A stretch of 12,972 nucleotides of DNA from Erysipelotrichaceae bacterium (GTDB lineage: Bacteria > Bacillota_I > Bacilli_A > Erysipelotrichales > Erysipelotrichaceae), in assembly GCA_019415435.1 (NCBI GenBank), contig DXZE01000048.1, positions 1 to 12,972 on the forward strand, written 5' to 3'. Within the stretch, counting starts at the first letter, position 1, and every line of letters begins with the position of its first letter. The position numbers and the translations under genes are program-made. Of the stretch, positions 7,343-12,972 are shown piece by piece. The notes beneath the pieces were generated by a model that was given only the letters and a program-made list of their open reading frames with translations, made no database searches and was not told where the DNA came from.

Positions 7343-8005
7343 TTATATACTGTTCATTGTCAGAATCATCCTGCATGGACTGTCATTCGTATGGAATGTA
7401 CCTGCGTGATGCTTTGCCAGGAGGAAACTGCGCCCTGTATCTATGACAATGTCATTGTTATCTGTATGTAATGTAACCGATCCATCTATAACATGAATCA
7501 TCTCCTTGCCAGCATCAGTCATCTCTTCATGCGTACAGTTACGATCTAACGCAAGCAGTTTAATGCTTAATGCCTCATTTCTGACAACATCAAAGCAATT
7601 TACTTTCCCTTCTTCATAAGGCACAAGATCCTTACAGGAATAAACACCTCTTGGCTTTAAAGAAGCATTGATATCTTCTGGTTTAATGACTTCAAACCTT
7701 GTGTAGACTCCATCTTCTATTGCCGTACACCCAACCGGAATATTTATCGGTATGATAGTCAGATCCCCTGCCTGTGCCTGCCATGTGGTACGCACGCCCT
7801 TGTGATCTTTATCAAAGGCAAGAATCTTTCCACTATGTATGAATACAACATGGGGATAACGGAATGTCTGGGGATTTAACTCTGTGTTTTCAGCTAATGA
7901 ATATACATAAATATTATCGGTAACCGGTTCTGAGATAACAGAACCCTTTATCGGTGCATTCATACCTACAAAATCAATTACCGTACCTGTTTCATATCTG
8001 CTCAT
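7343..8005 (-). CDS. Double-cupin domain protein (second copy)
   Basis: The 220-residue protein has two cupin barrels, roughly 25-110 and 135-218. Beta-rich stretches resemble the neighbouring paralogue: MNAPIKGSVISEPVTDNIYVYSLAEN corresponds to MNQPAEGCTVSEKLMDDVTVFSLAAH (positions 8076-8689), and the second barrel ends with IDTGRSFLLAKHHAGTFHT. The cupin metal motif is incomplete (histidines in CTHEE and KHHAGTFH), so it may be a binding or regulatory cupin rather than an enzyme. The start was set at the inner ATG, preceded by AGAGGAAAAAC and matching the paralogue's N-terminus; an ATG 20 codons upstream would lie inside the preceding terminator. It is the first gene of the four-gene operon. 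No clear promoter was found in the short leader. Confidence 0.8.
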   Translation of the reverse strand: MSRYETGTVIDFVGMNAPIKGSVISEPVTDNIYVYSLAENTELNPQTFRYPHVVFIHSGKILAFDKDHKGVRTTWQAQAGDLTIIPINIPVGCTAIEDGVYTRFEVIKPEDINASLKPRGVYSCKDLVPYEEGKVNCFDVVRNEALSIKLLALDRNCTHEEMTDAGKEMIHVIDGSVTLHTDNNDIVIDTGRSFLLAKHHAGTFHTNDSPCRMILTMNSI

Positions 8006-8050
8006 GTTTTTCCTCTTGTATGTCACAGAAATTTTATCATTAATATGGCA

Positions 8051-8076
8051 AATAAAAACAGGCATTACGCCTGTTT
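8051..8076 (-). terminator. Intrinsic terminator between the two cupin genes
   Basis: On the minus strand the stem AAACAGGC / GCCTGTTT (8 bp, loop GTAAT) is followed by TTTATTTG. It includes the stop codon of the upstream cupin gene. It should separate or attenuate expression of the downstream operon. Confidence 0.8.
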
Positions 8077-8689
8077 ATCTGATATTCAGAAGAAGACTCA
8101 TTCTAAACTTATCATCTTCTGCTTTAACATAATGTCTGCCGTTTTTCTTAAACATAAAGGATTCACCAGCCTGTATCGGATATTCTTTTCCTTCATAACC
8201 AATGATACCTTTTCCATCTAATGCTGTAACCAGAGCATTGCCAGGTGCACTATGTTCATCCAGACCTGTATGCTTGTCAAAGGCAAGTACGGCATACTTC
8301 ATGTTCTGACCATGAACCACATCTCTGTTTACAATTCTCTCTCCCTGATAAGGAGCCAGGTCATTTAAATGCATCAGCTCTTCTGTAACATTACCCTGAT
8401 GGACAGATGCCTCTATAAGCACTGTATCCTCTTGTGCCTGTAAACCAAAGTCTGTACCTGCAGGAATTACCATTGCGTCAAAGGCATGCATTTCTTTTCC
8501 TTTTACAATGACATGACCACTGTATACCACAACCAATGTATCTTCAGTATATCTTTCTGCACTGATATCTGTATGAGCAGCCAAAGAAAATACGGTTACA
8601 TCATCCATCAGTTTCTCTGATACCGTGCAGCCTTCTGCAGGCTGATTCATATCTGTTATATTAAATACTTTTCTATCTGTATATCTCAT
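8075..8689 (-). CDS. Double-cupin domain protein (first copy)
   Basis: The 204 residues form two cupin barrels. The second is the clearer: LDEHSAPGNALVTALDGKG, then YPIQAGESFMFKKNGRHYV, the usual G-x-S/E-F-x-x-P-like cupin turn followed by a histidine. The first barrel (TLVVVYSGHVIVKG...MVIPAGT) lacks the metal-binding histidines. These proteins usually bind small ligands or act as simple metal-dependent enzymes; the role here is unknown. GTGAGG before the ATG is a fair ribosome binding site. It follows the transporter gene after 58 nt with no evident terminator and may be co-transcribed with it. It is a tandem paralogue of the next gene. Confidence 0.82.
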   Translation of the reverse strand: MRYTDRKVFNITDMNQPAEGCTVSEKLMDDVTVFSLAAHTDISAERYTEDTLVVVYSGHVIVKGKEMHAFDAMVIPAGTDFGLQAQEDTVLIEASVHQGNVTEELMHLNDLAPYQGERIVNRDVVHGQNMKYAVLAFDKHTGLDEHSAPGNALVTALDGKGIIGYEGKEYPIQAGESFMFKKNGRHYVKAEDDKFRMSLLLNIR

Positions 8690-8736
8690 GGTTTTTACCT
8701 CACATAAATATAATAAATGACTTCAAAGGATAAATA

Positions 8737-8752
8737 TGTCACATTTGTTACA
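8737..8752. promoter_or_regulatory. Candidate operator upstream of the first cupin gene
   Basis: TGTCAC-ATTT-GTTACA is a 16-bp palindrome with one mismatched pair, overlapping the transporter stop codon. Its 5-6-5 form resembles sites of Crp/Fnr-type dimers. It stands alone and could be chance. Confidence 0.22.
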
Positions 8753-10106
8753 GAAGCCCAGCTAATAATATGGCAATCACTAATATCGGAAGTATCCACT
8801 GGAAGTAAAACTTCCAGCCTTTCTTCATATGCATACCTTTGCCTTTATTGGCTTCCATAAGATATCCGTCATAGCCCCAGCCCCACTTCCATGAACAGAA
8901 CAGGACATAGATCAAAGAGCCGATTGGAAGAATCAGATTAGAGACTAAGAAGTCTTCTGAATCCAGGAAATCCTTTCCAGGTAAAGGAAGTACATTCTGC
9001 CATATGTTATAGCCGAATACACAAGGAAGACTTAAGGCAATGATAAGAATACAGTTAATCACAGAAGCCTTCTTGCGTGACCATCCAAAGGTGTCATGAC
9101 ACATGGCATTAATGTTCTCAAATACCGCAATAACTGTAGAGAAAGACGCAAAGCTCATAAATACAAAGAAGAGACTTCCCCATAATCTCCCCATTGCCAT
9201 ACGGGCAAATACCTCTGGCAATGTCACAAAGATTAAGGAAGGACCGGCATCCGGAGAGATGCCATACGCAAAGCAGGCAGGGAATATGATTAATCCTGAC
9301 ATCAATGCGACAAATGTATCCAGACCGCAGATTCTACCTGCTTCAGAAGCTAATGTATTTTCATCACTCATATAGGAACCGAATATCTCCATAGAACCTA
9401 TACCTAAAGAAAGTGTAAAGAAAGACTGACACATGGCTGCACTGATAACATTCCACCATCCTGCTTCAGATGCTCTTTCAATGGATGGCAATAAATAGAA
9501 AGCAAGTCCTGCCGAAGAACCTTTTAATGTCAGACTGTGTACTGCAAGTACTACAATCAGGATTAACAGAGCACTCATCATAAACCTGGATACTCTCTCT
9601 AATCCCTTCTGCAAGCCAAAGGAACAGACAATAAAGCCAGCTATGACTGTTACAATCATCCAGAAAGCCATTTCACCCGGATTAGCAAGCATAGATCCAA
9701 AGATCTCTTTGGTTGTCTGTATCTGTATATCTGTATGAAAGGTACCGGTAATAAACTTATAGAAATAGTCCAGCATCCATCCACTGACAGTTGTGTAATA
9801 CATCATTAACATGACATTGCCGATTAATGCCAAGACACCATGATAATGCCATTTCTGTCCAGACTTTTCGATCTGCTGGTATGCCAGCATCATGGATTTA
9901 CGGCTTTTTCTTCCTACTGCAAGTTCCATGGTGAGTACTGGTACTCCCATCACAATCAGAAATAACAGATAAAAGAATACAAATATGGCTCCGCCATTCT
10001 GACCTGTCACGAATGGAAAACGCCATACATTTCCTATGCCAATGGCACATCCTGCCGATACGAGAAGGAAGCCGGCTCTTGACTTAAATGTGTCTCTTTT
10101 CTCCAT
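8748..10106 (-). CDS. Neurotransmitter:sodium symporter (NSS/SNF) family amino-acid transporter
   Basis: This is a polytopic membrane protein of 452 residues, the typical size of bacterial NSS transporters. TM1 carries the family signature with the sodium and substrate site (AGCAIGIGNVWRFPF, 18-32), and GQNGGA follows at the TM1-TM2 turn. About eleven to twelve hydrophobic segments can be counted, ending in WILPILVIAILLAGLL. Bacterial members import amino acids such as tryptophan, hydrophobic residues or alanine with Na+. Here the substrate cannot be told. GCAGGGGGAT before the ATG is a strong ribosome binding site. It is divergent from the flavoprotein pair across a spacer with two shared palindromes, so joint control is likely. 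Confidence 0.95.
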   Translation of the reverse strand: MEKRDTFKSRAGFLLVSAGCAIGIGNVWRFPFVTGQNGGAIFVFFYLLFLIVMGVPVLTMELAVGRKSRKSMMLAYQQIEKSGQKWHYHGVLALIGNVMLMMYYTTVSGWMLDYFYKFITGTFHTDIQIQTTKEIFGSMLANPGEMAFWMIVTVIAGFIVCSFGLQKGLERVSRFMMSALLILIVVLAVHSLTLKGSSAGLAFYLLPSIERASEAGWWNVISAAMCQSFFTLSLGIGSMEIFGSYMSDENTLASEAGRICGLDTFVALMSGLIIFPACFAYGISPDAGPSLIFVTLPEVFARMAMGRLWGSLFFVFMSFASFSTVIAVFENINAMCHDTFGWSRKKASVINCILIIALSLPCVFGYNIWQNVLPLPGKDFLDSEDFLVSNLILPIGSLIYVLFCSWKWGWGYDGYLMEANKGKGMHMKKGWKFYFQWILPILVIAILLAGLL

Positions 10107-10172
10107 AAATATCCCCCTGCAATACCTGTATATGGTAATACATACGGGAATATTTTTCTAAAAATAATTAAT

Positions 10173-10191
10173 TGTAACTATTTGCATTACA
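10173..10191. promoter_or_regulatory. Palindromic operator candidate, copy 1 (TGTAAC-N7-ATTACA)
   Basis: The 19-bp site has arms that pair at five of six positions. It is nearer the transporter gene, where on the minus strand its TTACA half overlaps a weak -35-like TTACAA spaced 17 bases from AATATT. The same arm spacing recurs in copy 2. Confidence 0.5.
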
Positions 10192-10221
10192 TCAGAGTAC
10201 CGGCATAGCAACAGTGTATGG

Positions 10222-10240
10222 TGTAATATAAGTTATTACA
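10222..10240. promoter_or_regulatory. Palindromic operator candidate, copy 2 (TGTAAT-N7-ATTACA)
   Basis: TGTAATA-TAAGT-TATTACA is a perfect 7-bp-arm palindrome ending 7 bases before the AAGGAGGA ribosome binding site of the flavoprotein gene. A bound protein would occupy the -10/start region of that gene. It has the same 6-7-6 pattern as copy 1, centred 49 bp away. Confidence 0.55.
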
Positions 10241-10259
10241 ACATAAGGAGGAAATAAAC

Positions 10260-10679
10260 ATGTCAAAGATTCAGGGATTAGAAGAAGTCAGTAGGTTTTC
10301 AGGTGAGGCAGGTACATTCTGGTTAGCTACAGAAGATGGTGATCAGGCCAAAACAAGACCTGTTTCATTCCAGATGTATGAAGATGGAAAGATTTACTTT
10401 CTGACAGGAAAGCATAAGGATGTATACCAGCAGATGTTAAAGAATCCCAAGGTAGAGATATGTGGATGCAAGGGTGCAGATATTGTGAGAATCTGGGGTA
10501 AGACAGCATTCGTAGATGATGATGCATCATTTGACAGATGCAAGAAGGTTCTGCCTTTACTTGGTCAGATCTATAACGATAAGACTGGTTATAAGCCTGC
10601 GATATTCTATTTTGAAAATCCTGAGGCTGAATACAGCAATATGATTGACTACACACAGAAGTACGAAATCGAACTGTAA
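10260..10679 (+). CDS. Pyridoxamine 5'-phosphate oxidase-like FMN-binding split-barrel protein
   Basis: A single-domain protein of 139 residues with the split-barrel pattern: GTFWLATEDGDQAKTRPVSFQMYEDGKIYFLTGKHKDVYQQMLKNPKVEICG, where the TRPV strand and the K-x-V-x-Q-x-x-K helix follow the usual FMN-phosphate and dimer arrangement. Family members bind FMN or F420-like flavins and reduce small substrates; most short anaerobe versions are uncharacterised and are not true vitamin B6 oxidases. AAGGAGGAAATAAAC before the ATG is an excellent ribosome binding site. The stop codon shares one base with the start of the next gene (TAATG), so the two are translationally coupled and probably partners. 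Confidence 0.88.
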   Translation: MSKIQGLEEVSRFSGEAGTFWLATEDGDQAKTRPVSFQMYEDGKIYFLTGKHKDVYQQMLKNPKVEICGCKGADIVRIWGKTAFVDDDASFDRCKKVLPLLGQIYNDKTGYKPAIFYFENPEAEYSNMIDYTQKYEIEL

Positions 10680-11332
10680 TGAAAGAAACGAAGGATTATC
10701 TTCAGATATTACGGAATGACATGCATTCCGTAGTAATGGCAACTGCAGATAAACAGGGACATCCTGTTACCCGTGTCATTGATATCATGTTAGTGGATGA
10801 TACGGCACTATACTTTCTGACCGCACGTGGAAAAGACTTCTATGAACAGTTAATGCATGATCCATACATTGCCTTAACGGGTATGTGCGGTGGAGAAGGT
10901 ATGGATGCAAAAGAAGCTTCCTTACATAAGAAAGCTATCTCTATACATGGTAAAGCAGAAAGCATCGGTAAAGAGAAACTGGATGAGATATTTGAAAAGA
11001 ATCCATATATGGCATCTATCTATCCAGATCCTCTAAGCAGGCAGGCCCTGGAAGTATTTCATATGACTGAAGGAAGAGGAGAATTCTTCGATCTTTTCAC
11101 AAAGCCAATCACCAGAGCGAATTTCCATATAGGTTTAAACACTGATACAGAAAGCAAACCAGCCTATTTCATTTCTGATAAGTGTATGGGCTGTGGCAAG
11201 TGTGTATCTGTATGTCCGCAGAAATGCATCGTGTCTGATACAGTTCAATATGTCATACAGCAGGAACATTGTCTGCATTGCGGAAACTGTTTCACTGACT
11301 GTCCTGTCAATGCTGTATTGCATGAAGCATGA
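10679..11332 (+). CDS. PNPOx-like flavoprotein fused to a 2x[4Fe-4S] ferredoxin domain
   Basis: Residues 1-150 form a flavin split barrel (SVVMATADKQGHPVTRVIDI, LYFLTARGKDFYEQL). Residues 160-217 are a bacterial ferredoxin with two complete cluster motifs: C169, C172, C175, C179 (CMGCGKCVSVCP) and C198, C201, C204, C208 (CLHCGNCFTDCP), plus a spare C183. The fusion puts a bound flavin next to two low-potential clusters, so the likely role is electron transfer between ferredoxin-type donors and a small-molecule substrate in the cytoplasm of an anaerobe. The substrate is unknown. It is encoded just after the shorter paralogue, with a one-base overlap, and ends at a strong terminator. Confidence 0.92.
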   Translation: MKETKDYLQILRNDMHSVVMATADKQGHPVTRVIDIMLVDDTALYFLTARGKDFYEQLMHDPYIALTGMCGGEGMDAKEASLHKKAISIHGKAESIGKEKLDEIFEKNPYMASIYPDPLSRQALEVFHMTEGRGEFFDLFTKPITRANFHIGLNTDTESKPAYFISDKCMGCGKCVSVCPQKCIVSDTVQYVIQQEHCLHCGNCFTDCPVNAVLHEA

Positions 11333-11337
11333 TAAAA

Positions 11338-11370
11338 GCTGAACAGTAAATTCTGTTCAGCCTCTTTTTT
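11338..11370. terminator. Bidirectional terminator between the ferredoxin fusion and flavorubredoxin genes
   Basis: The perfect 9-bp stem GCTGAACAG / CTGTTCAGC with loop TAAATT is followed by CTCTTTTTT on the plus strand and by TTTTATC on the minus strand. It closes both converging genes. Confidence 0.93.
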
Positions 11371-12820
11371 AGTCATCTAACTTCTTAAAGGAACTCTTTG
11401 GTAATGTGCATACCGGGCAGACCCAGTCATCCGGTAAATCTTCAAATGGTGTACCAGGCGCGATGTTCTGTTGTGGATCACCAAGCTGTGGGTCATAGAC
11501 ATAGCCGCATGGGCACTGCCACTTAGCATATTTGTCTTCTTCCCCTGCCGGGATTTCATAAGGCTGCTTGTAATCGATATTCAGAGGCTTTTCTTTAACA
11601 GGTGTCTCTTCTTTCCTGACCACTGGTCCGCAGGCTTCCAATAAGTCATGTACCAGTTCAGGAACCTGATCCCATTCCTTCTGATCCGGATTCCAGTAAG
11701 ACTTGATATCCTTGCCCACGACTTCTACACCAGCTTCCGTTAATTTCTCACGTAAGATCTTGTTGCCTTCACCAGACCATCCATAGCAGCCAAATACAAC
11801 AGCTTTCTTACCTTTGTACTTCAAGGACTTCAGGTAATACAGGAATTCTTCCATAGAGGCAAGAATACCATTCAGAATTGTTGGAGAACCTACGGCAATT
11901 CCCTTGGACTTGAATACTTCACTAATGATGTCATCTTTCTCGGTATGATCTACATTAAATACCTTAACAACTGTATCTGATGACTGGGCATGTATCTCTG
12001 CCGCAATGGCATGAGCGATCTTTTCAGTTCCATGCCATTCTGTACCATAGACAACAGTAATCTGATTCTCCGCATACTGATCTGCCCATTCAGCATAAGC
12101 ATTCACAATACGCATAGGATTCTCTCTCCAGATAGCACCATGAGATGGCGCAATCATATCAATCGGCAGATTCAAATCCTGAATCTCCTTTACCTTCTTA
12201 GTTACCATTGGCGCAAATGGCGCAACGATGTTGGCATAGTAACGCATTGCTTCTTCCCAGAGAATATCCTGGTTAGCCTTATCCGCAAACATCTCTCCTA
12301 CGGCATAATGCTGACCAAAGGCATCCATAGAGAACAGAATGTTATCACCTGTCATATAAGTAGCCATGGAATCTGGCCAATGCAGGAATGTCATTTCAAT
12401 AAAGACAAGTTTCTTGCCATTACCGATATCTAATTCATCTCCAGTATGTACAACATGGAAATTCCATCCCTGCTTGCCATACTGTCCTTCCAATGACTTA
12501 ACCGCATTAGCTGTACAGTAAATTGGTGTATCCGGGATCTCTTTCATTAAGGCTGGTAAAGATCCAGAGTGGTCATTTTCACCATGATTACAGATGATGT
12601 AATCAATCTTATGAAGATCAATCTCACTCTTTAAATTATCAATAAATTCAAACTGATGCGGTGCCCATACGGTATCTACCAGTACTGTTTTCTCTTCTTC
12701 AATCAGATACGCATTCTGTGATGAACCATTATGAATTGTGAAATCATCACCATGGAATTTCTCTAATTCCCAATCCAGATAACCAATCCACCAGACATTA
12801 TTCTTTACAAGTTTTTTCAT
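11369..12820 (-). CDS. Flavorubredoxin (A-type flavodiiron protein with C-terminal rubredoxin)
   Basis: This cytoplasmic enzyme reduces O2 to water or NO to N2O. The 483 residues hold three domains. The metallo-beta-lactamase-like diiron domain has ligands H79, E81, D83 and H84 (HGENDHSG), H147, D166 and H227. The flavodoxin domain spans about 253-400 (VVYGTEWHGTEKIA, FGCYGWSGEG). The rubredoxin, about 430-483, has WVCPVC (C468, C471) as its second knuckle, but its first knuckle reads WQCPCGYVYD, with one residue rather than two between C436 and C438. The preferred start is the ATG eight codons before VWWIGYLDW, preceded by GAGGAG; a GTG two codons upstream would leave no spacing to that site. 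The C-terminal rubredoxin resembles E. coli NorV, but no NorW-like reductase gene is adjacent. Confidence 0.95.
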   Translation of the reverse strand: MKKLVKNNVWWIGYLDWELEKFHGDDFTIHNGSSQNAYLIEEEKTVLVDTVWAPHQFEFIDNLKSEIDLHKIDYIICNHGENDHSGSLPALMKEIPDTPIYCTANAVKSLEGQYGKQGWNFHVVHTGDELDIGNGKKLVFIEMTFLHWPDSMATYMTGDNILFSMDAFGQHYAVGEMFADKANQDILWEEAMRYYANIVAPFAPMVTKKVKEIQDLNLPIDMIAPSHGAIWRENPMRIVNAYAEWADQYAENQITVVYGTEWHGTEKIAHAIAAEIHAQSSDTVVKVFNVDHTEKDDIISEVFKSKGIAVGSPTILNGILASMEEFLYYLKSLKYKGKKAVVFGCYGWSGEGNKILREKLTEAGVEVVGKDIKSYWNPDQKEWDQVPELVHDLLEACGPVVRKEETPVKEKPLNIDYKQPYEIPAGEEDKYAKWQCPCGYVYDPQLGDPQQNIAPGTPFEDLPDDWVCPVCTLPKSSFKKLDD

Positions 12821-12840
12821 ATTCACTCCTCTATTTGTGT

Positions 12841-12854
12841 ATGTTCAGTAACAT
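12841..12854. promoter_or_regulatory. Small palindrome in the flavorubredoxin leader (ATGTT-N4-AACAT)
   Basis: ATGTTCAGTAACAT is a perfect 5-bp-arm palindrome 20 bp upstream of the start codon. A weak minus-strand promoter lies beyond it (TCGATA, 17 bases, TATATC), so a protein bound here would sit in the leader. It is short enough to be chance. Confidence 0.25.
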
Positions 12855-12904
12855 CATAATTAAAAAACACCGATATGTCTTCATTAATGATATAAATTTT
12901 CATG

Positions 12905-12910
12905 TATACT
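12905..12910 (+). promoter_or_regulatory. -10-like hexamer before the terminal hairpin RNA
   Basis: TATACT (5 of 6 matches to TATAAT) lies about 8 bases before a natural RNA start in GAAGATAGCGC. No good -35 box is seen at 16-18 bases. If active, it would start a short RNA at the hairpin. Confidence 0.3.
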
Positions 12911-12916
12911 TTATCG

Positions 12917-12972
12917 AAGATAGCGCAAGAAGACCCCTTACTTCAGGCAGGGGATGAATTGCGCCTCTTTTT
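12917..12972 (+). ncRNA. Nested hairpin RNA resembling an IS200/IS605 right end / omega-RNA scaffold
   Basis: The outer stem GCGCAA / TTGCGC encloses the inner stem CCCCT / AGGGG with loop TACTTCAGGC, and CTCTTTTT follows to the window edge. The CCCC...CTTCAGG...GGGGATGAATTG pattern is what I recall for the 3' ends of many TnpB-carrying IS200/IS605-type elements, where it forms the omega-RNA scaffold and the transposon end. Translated on the plus strand, this piece also reads EDSARRPLTSGRG and a stop, like the tail of some TnpB frames. No TnpB body is present in the window: to the left is the flavorubredoxin leader. It may be a solo end, a miniature element, a standalone guide-type RNA, or only a terminator. 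It is cut by the window edge. Confidence 0.4.

Noticed and set aside
8006..8065. Upstream ATG adding 20 residues to the second cupin protein
   Set aside because: It would start inside the terminator of the preceding gene, has no ribosome binding site, and the added residues do not match the paralogue.
10127..10142. TGTAT-N6-ATACA palindrome in the transporter leader
   Set aside because: It does not share the arm sequence of the two nearby TGTAAY-N7-ATTACA sites and is short enough to be chance in AT-rich DNA.
11990..12433. Open frame of 147 codons on the plus strand inside the flavorubredoxin gene
   Set aside because: It is antisense to conserved diiron and flavodoxin regions and has no ribosome binding site.
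12821..12826. GTG start for the flavorubredoxin, two codons upstream of the ATG
   Set aside because: The GTG overlaps the GAGGAG ribosome binding site, leaving no spacing; the ATG has proper spacing and gives the expected N-terminus.
12841..12957. A 38-codon plus-strand frame ending in SARRPLTSGRG
   Set aside because: There is no ribosome binding site, it begins inside the flavorubredoxin leader palindrome, and its first part looks like AT-rich spacer. Only its tail is interesting, and that is covered by the hairpin entry.

Overview
The window looks like a chromosomal segment of a low-GC, anaerobic, gut-type Firmicute, most plausibly an erysipelotrichial relative. This is an inference from three things: AT-leaning composition and codon use, strong AGGAGG-type ribosome binding sites, and a lon gene under a CIRCE operator, an arrangement known from the related Mollicutes. 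No rRNA, tRNA or CRISPR array was seen.

Left part (1-1560, minus strand). The 5' end of a PatB/MalY-type C-S lyase gene leaves the window at position 1. It is preceded by what look like decayed genes: a 75-codon fragment resembling the end of a LanC-like cyclase, and a MocR-type regulator (GntR winged helix plus aminotransferase domain) that stops about 100 residues early at a perfect 11-bp inverted repeat. A deletion scar is the simplest reading.

Protease and regulator (1515-4769). lon runs on the minus strand with a clear terminator, a consensus-like ribosome binding site and a promoter embedded in a CIRCE element (HrcA operator). Divergent from it is a TetR-family regulator of visibly higher GC content. 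The spacer holds two good inverted repeats, and a vestigial reading frame follows the regulator. A bidirectional terminator separates this block from the next.

Metabolic cluster (4769-10106, minus strand). In transcription order: an NSS-family sodium-coupled amino-acid transporter, a double-cupin protein, a terminator, a second paralogous double-cupin protein, a Cof-type HAD phosphatase, a Gfo/Idh/MocA oxidoreductase, and a membrane-anchored alpha/beta hydrolase. The last four genes are tightly packed (12-nt gap, 4-nt overlap, 17-nt overlap) and are almost certainly co-transcribed. Their common substrate is not evident.

Redox block (10140-12826). A plus-strand pair overlapping by one base (TAATG) encodes a small flavin split-barrel (PNPOx-like) protein and a PNPOx/2x[4Fe-4S] ferredoxin fusion. 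It converges on a minus-strand flavorubredoxin (diiron O2/NO reductase) across a shared bidirectional terminator. Together they suggest flavin/iron electron transfer and oxygen or nitric oxide defence. The rubredoxin domain has an unusual C-X1-C first knuckle. The spacer between the transporter and the pair holds two copies of a TGTAAY-N7-ATTACA palindrome 49 bp apart.

Right edge (12905-12972). A -10-like hexamer is followed by a nested hairpin and a T-run. Its sequence resembles the right end / omega-RNA scaffold of IS200/IS605-type elements, but no TnpB gene lies beside it in the window.
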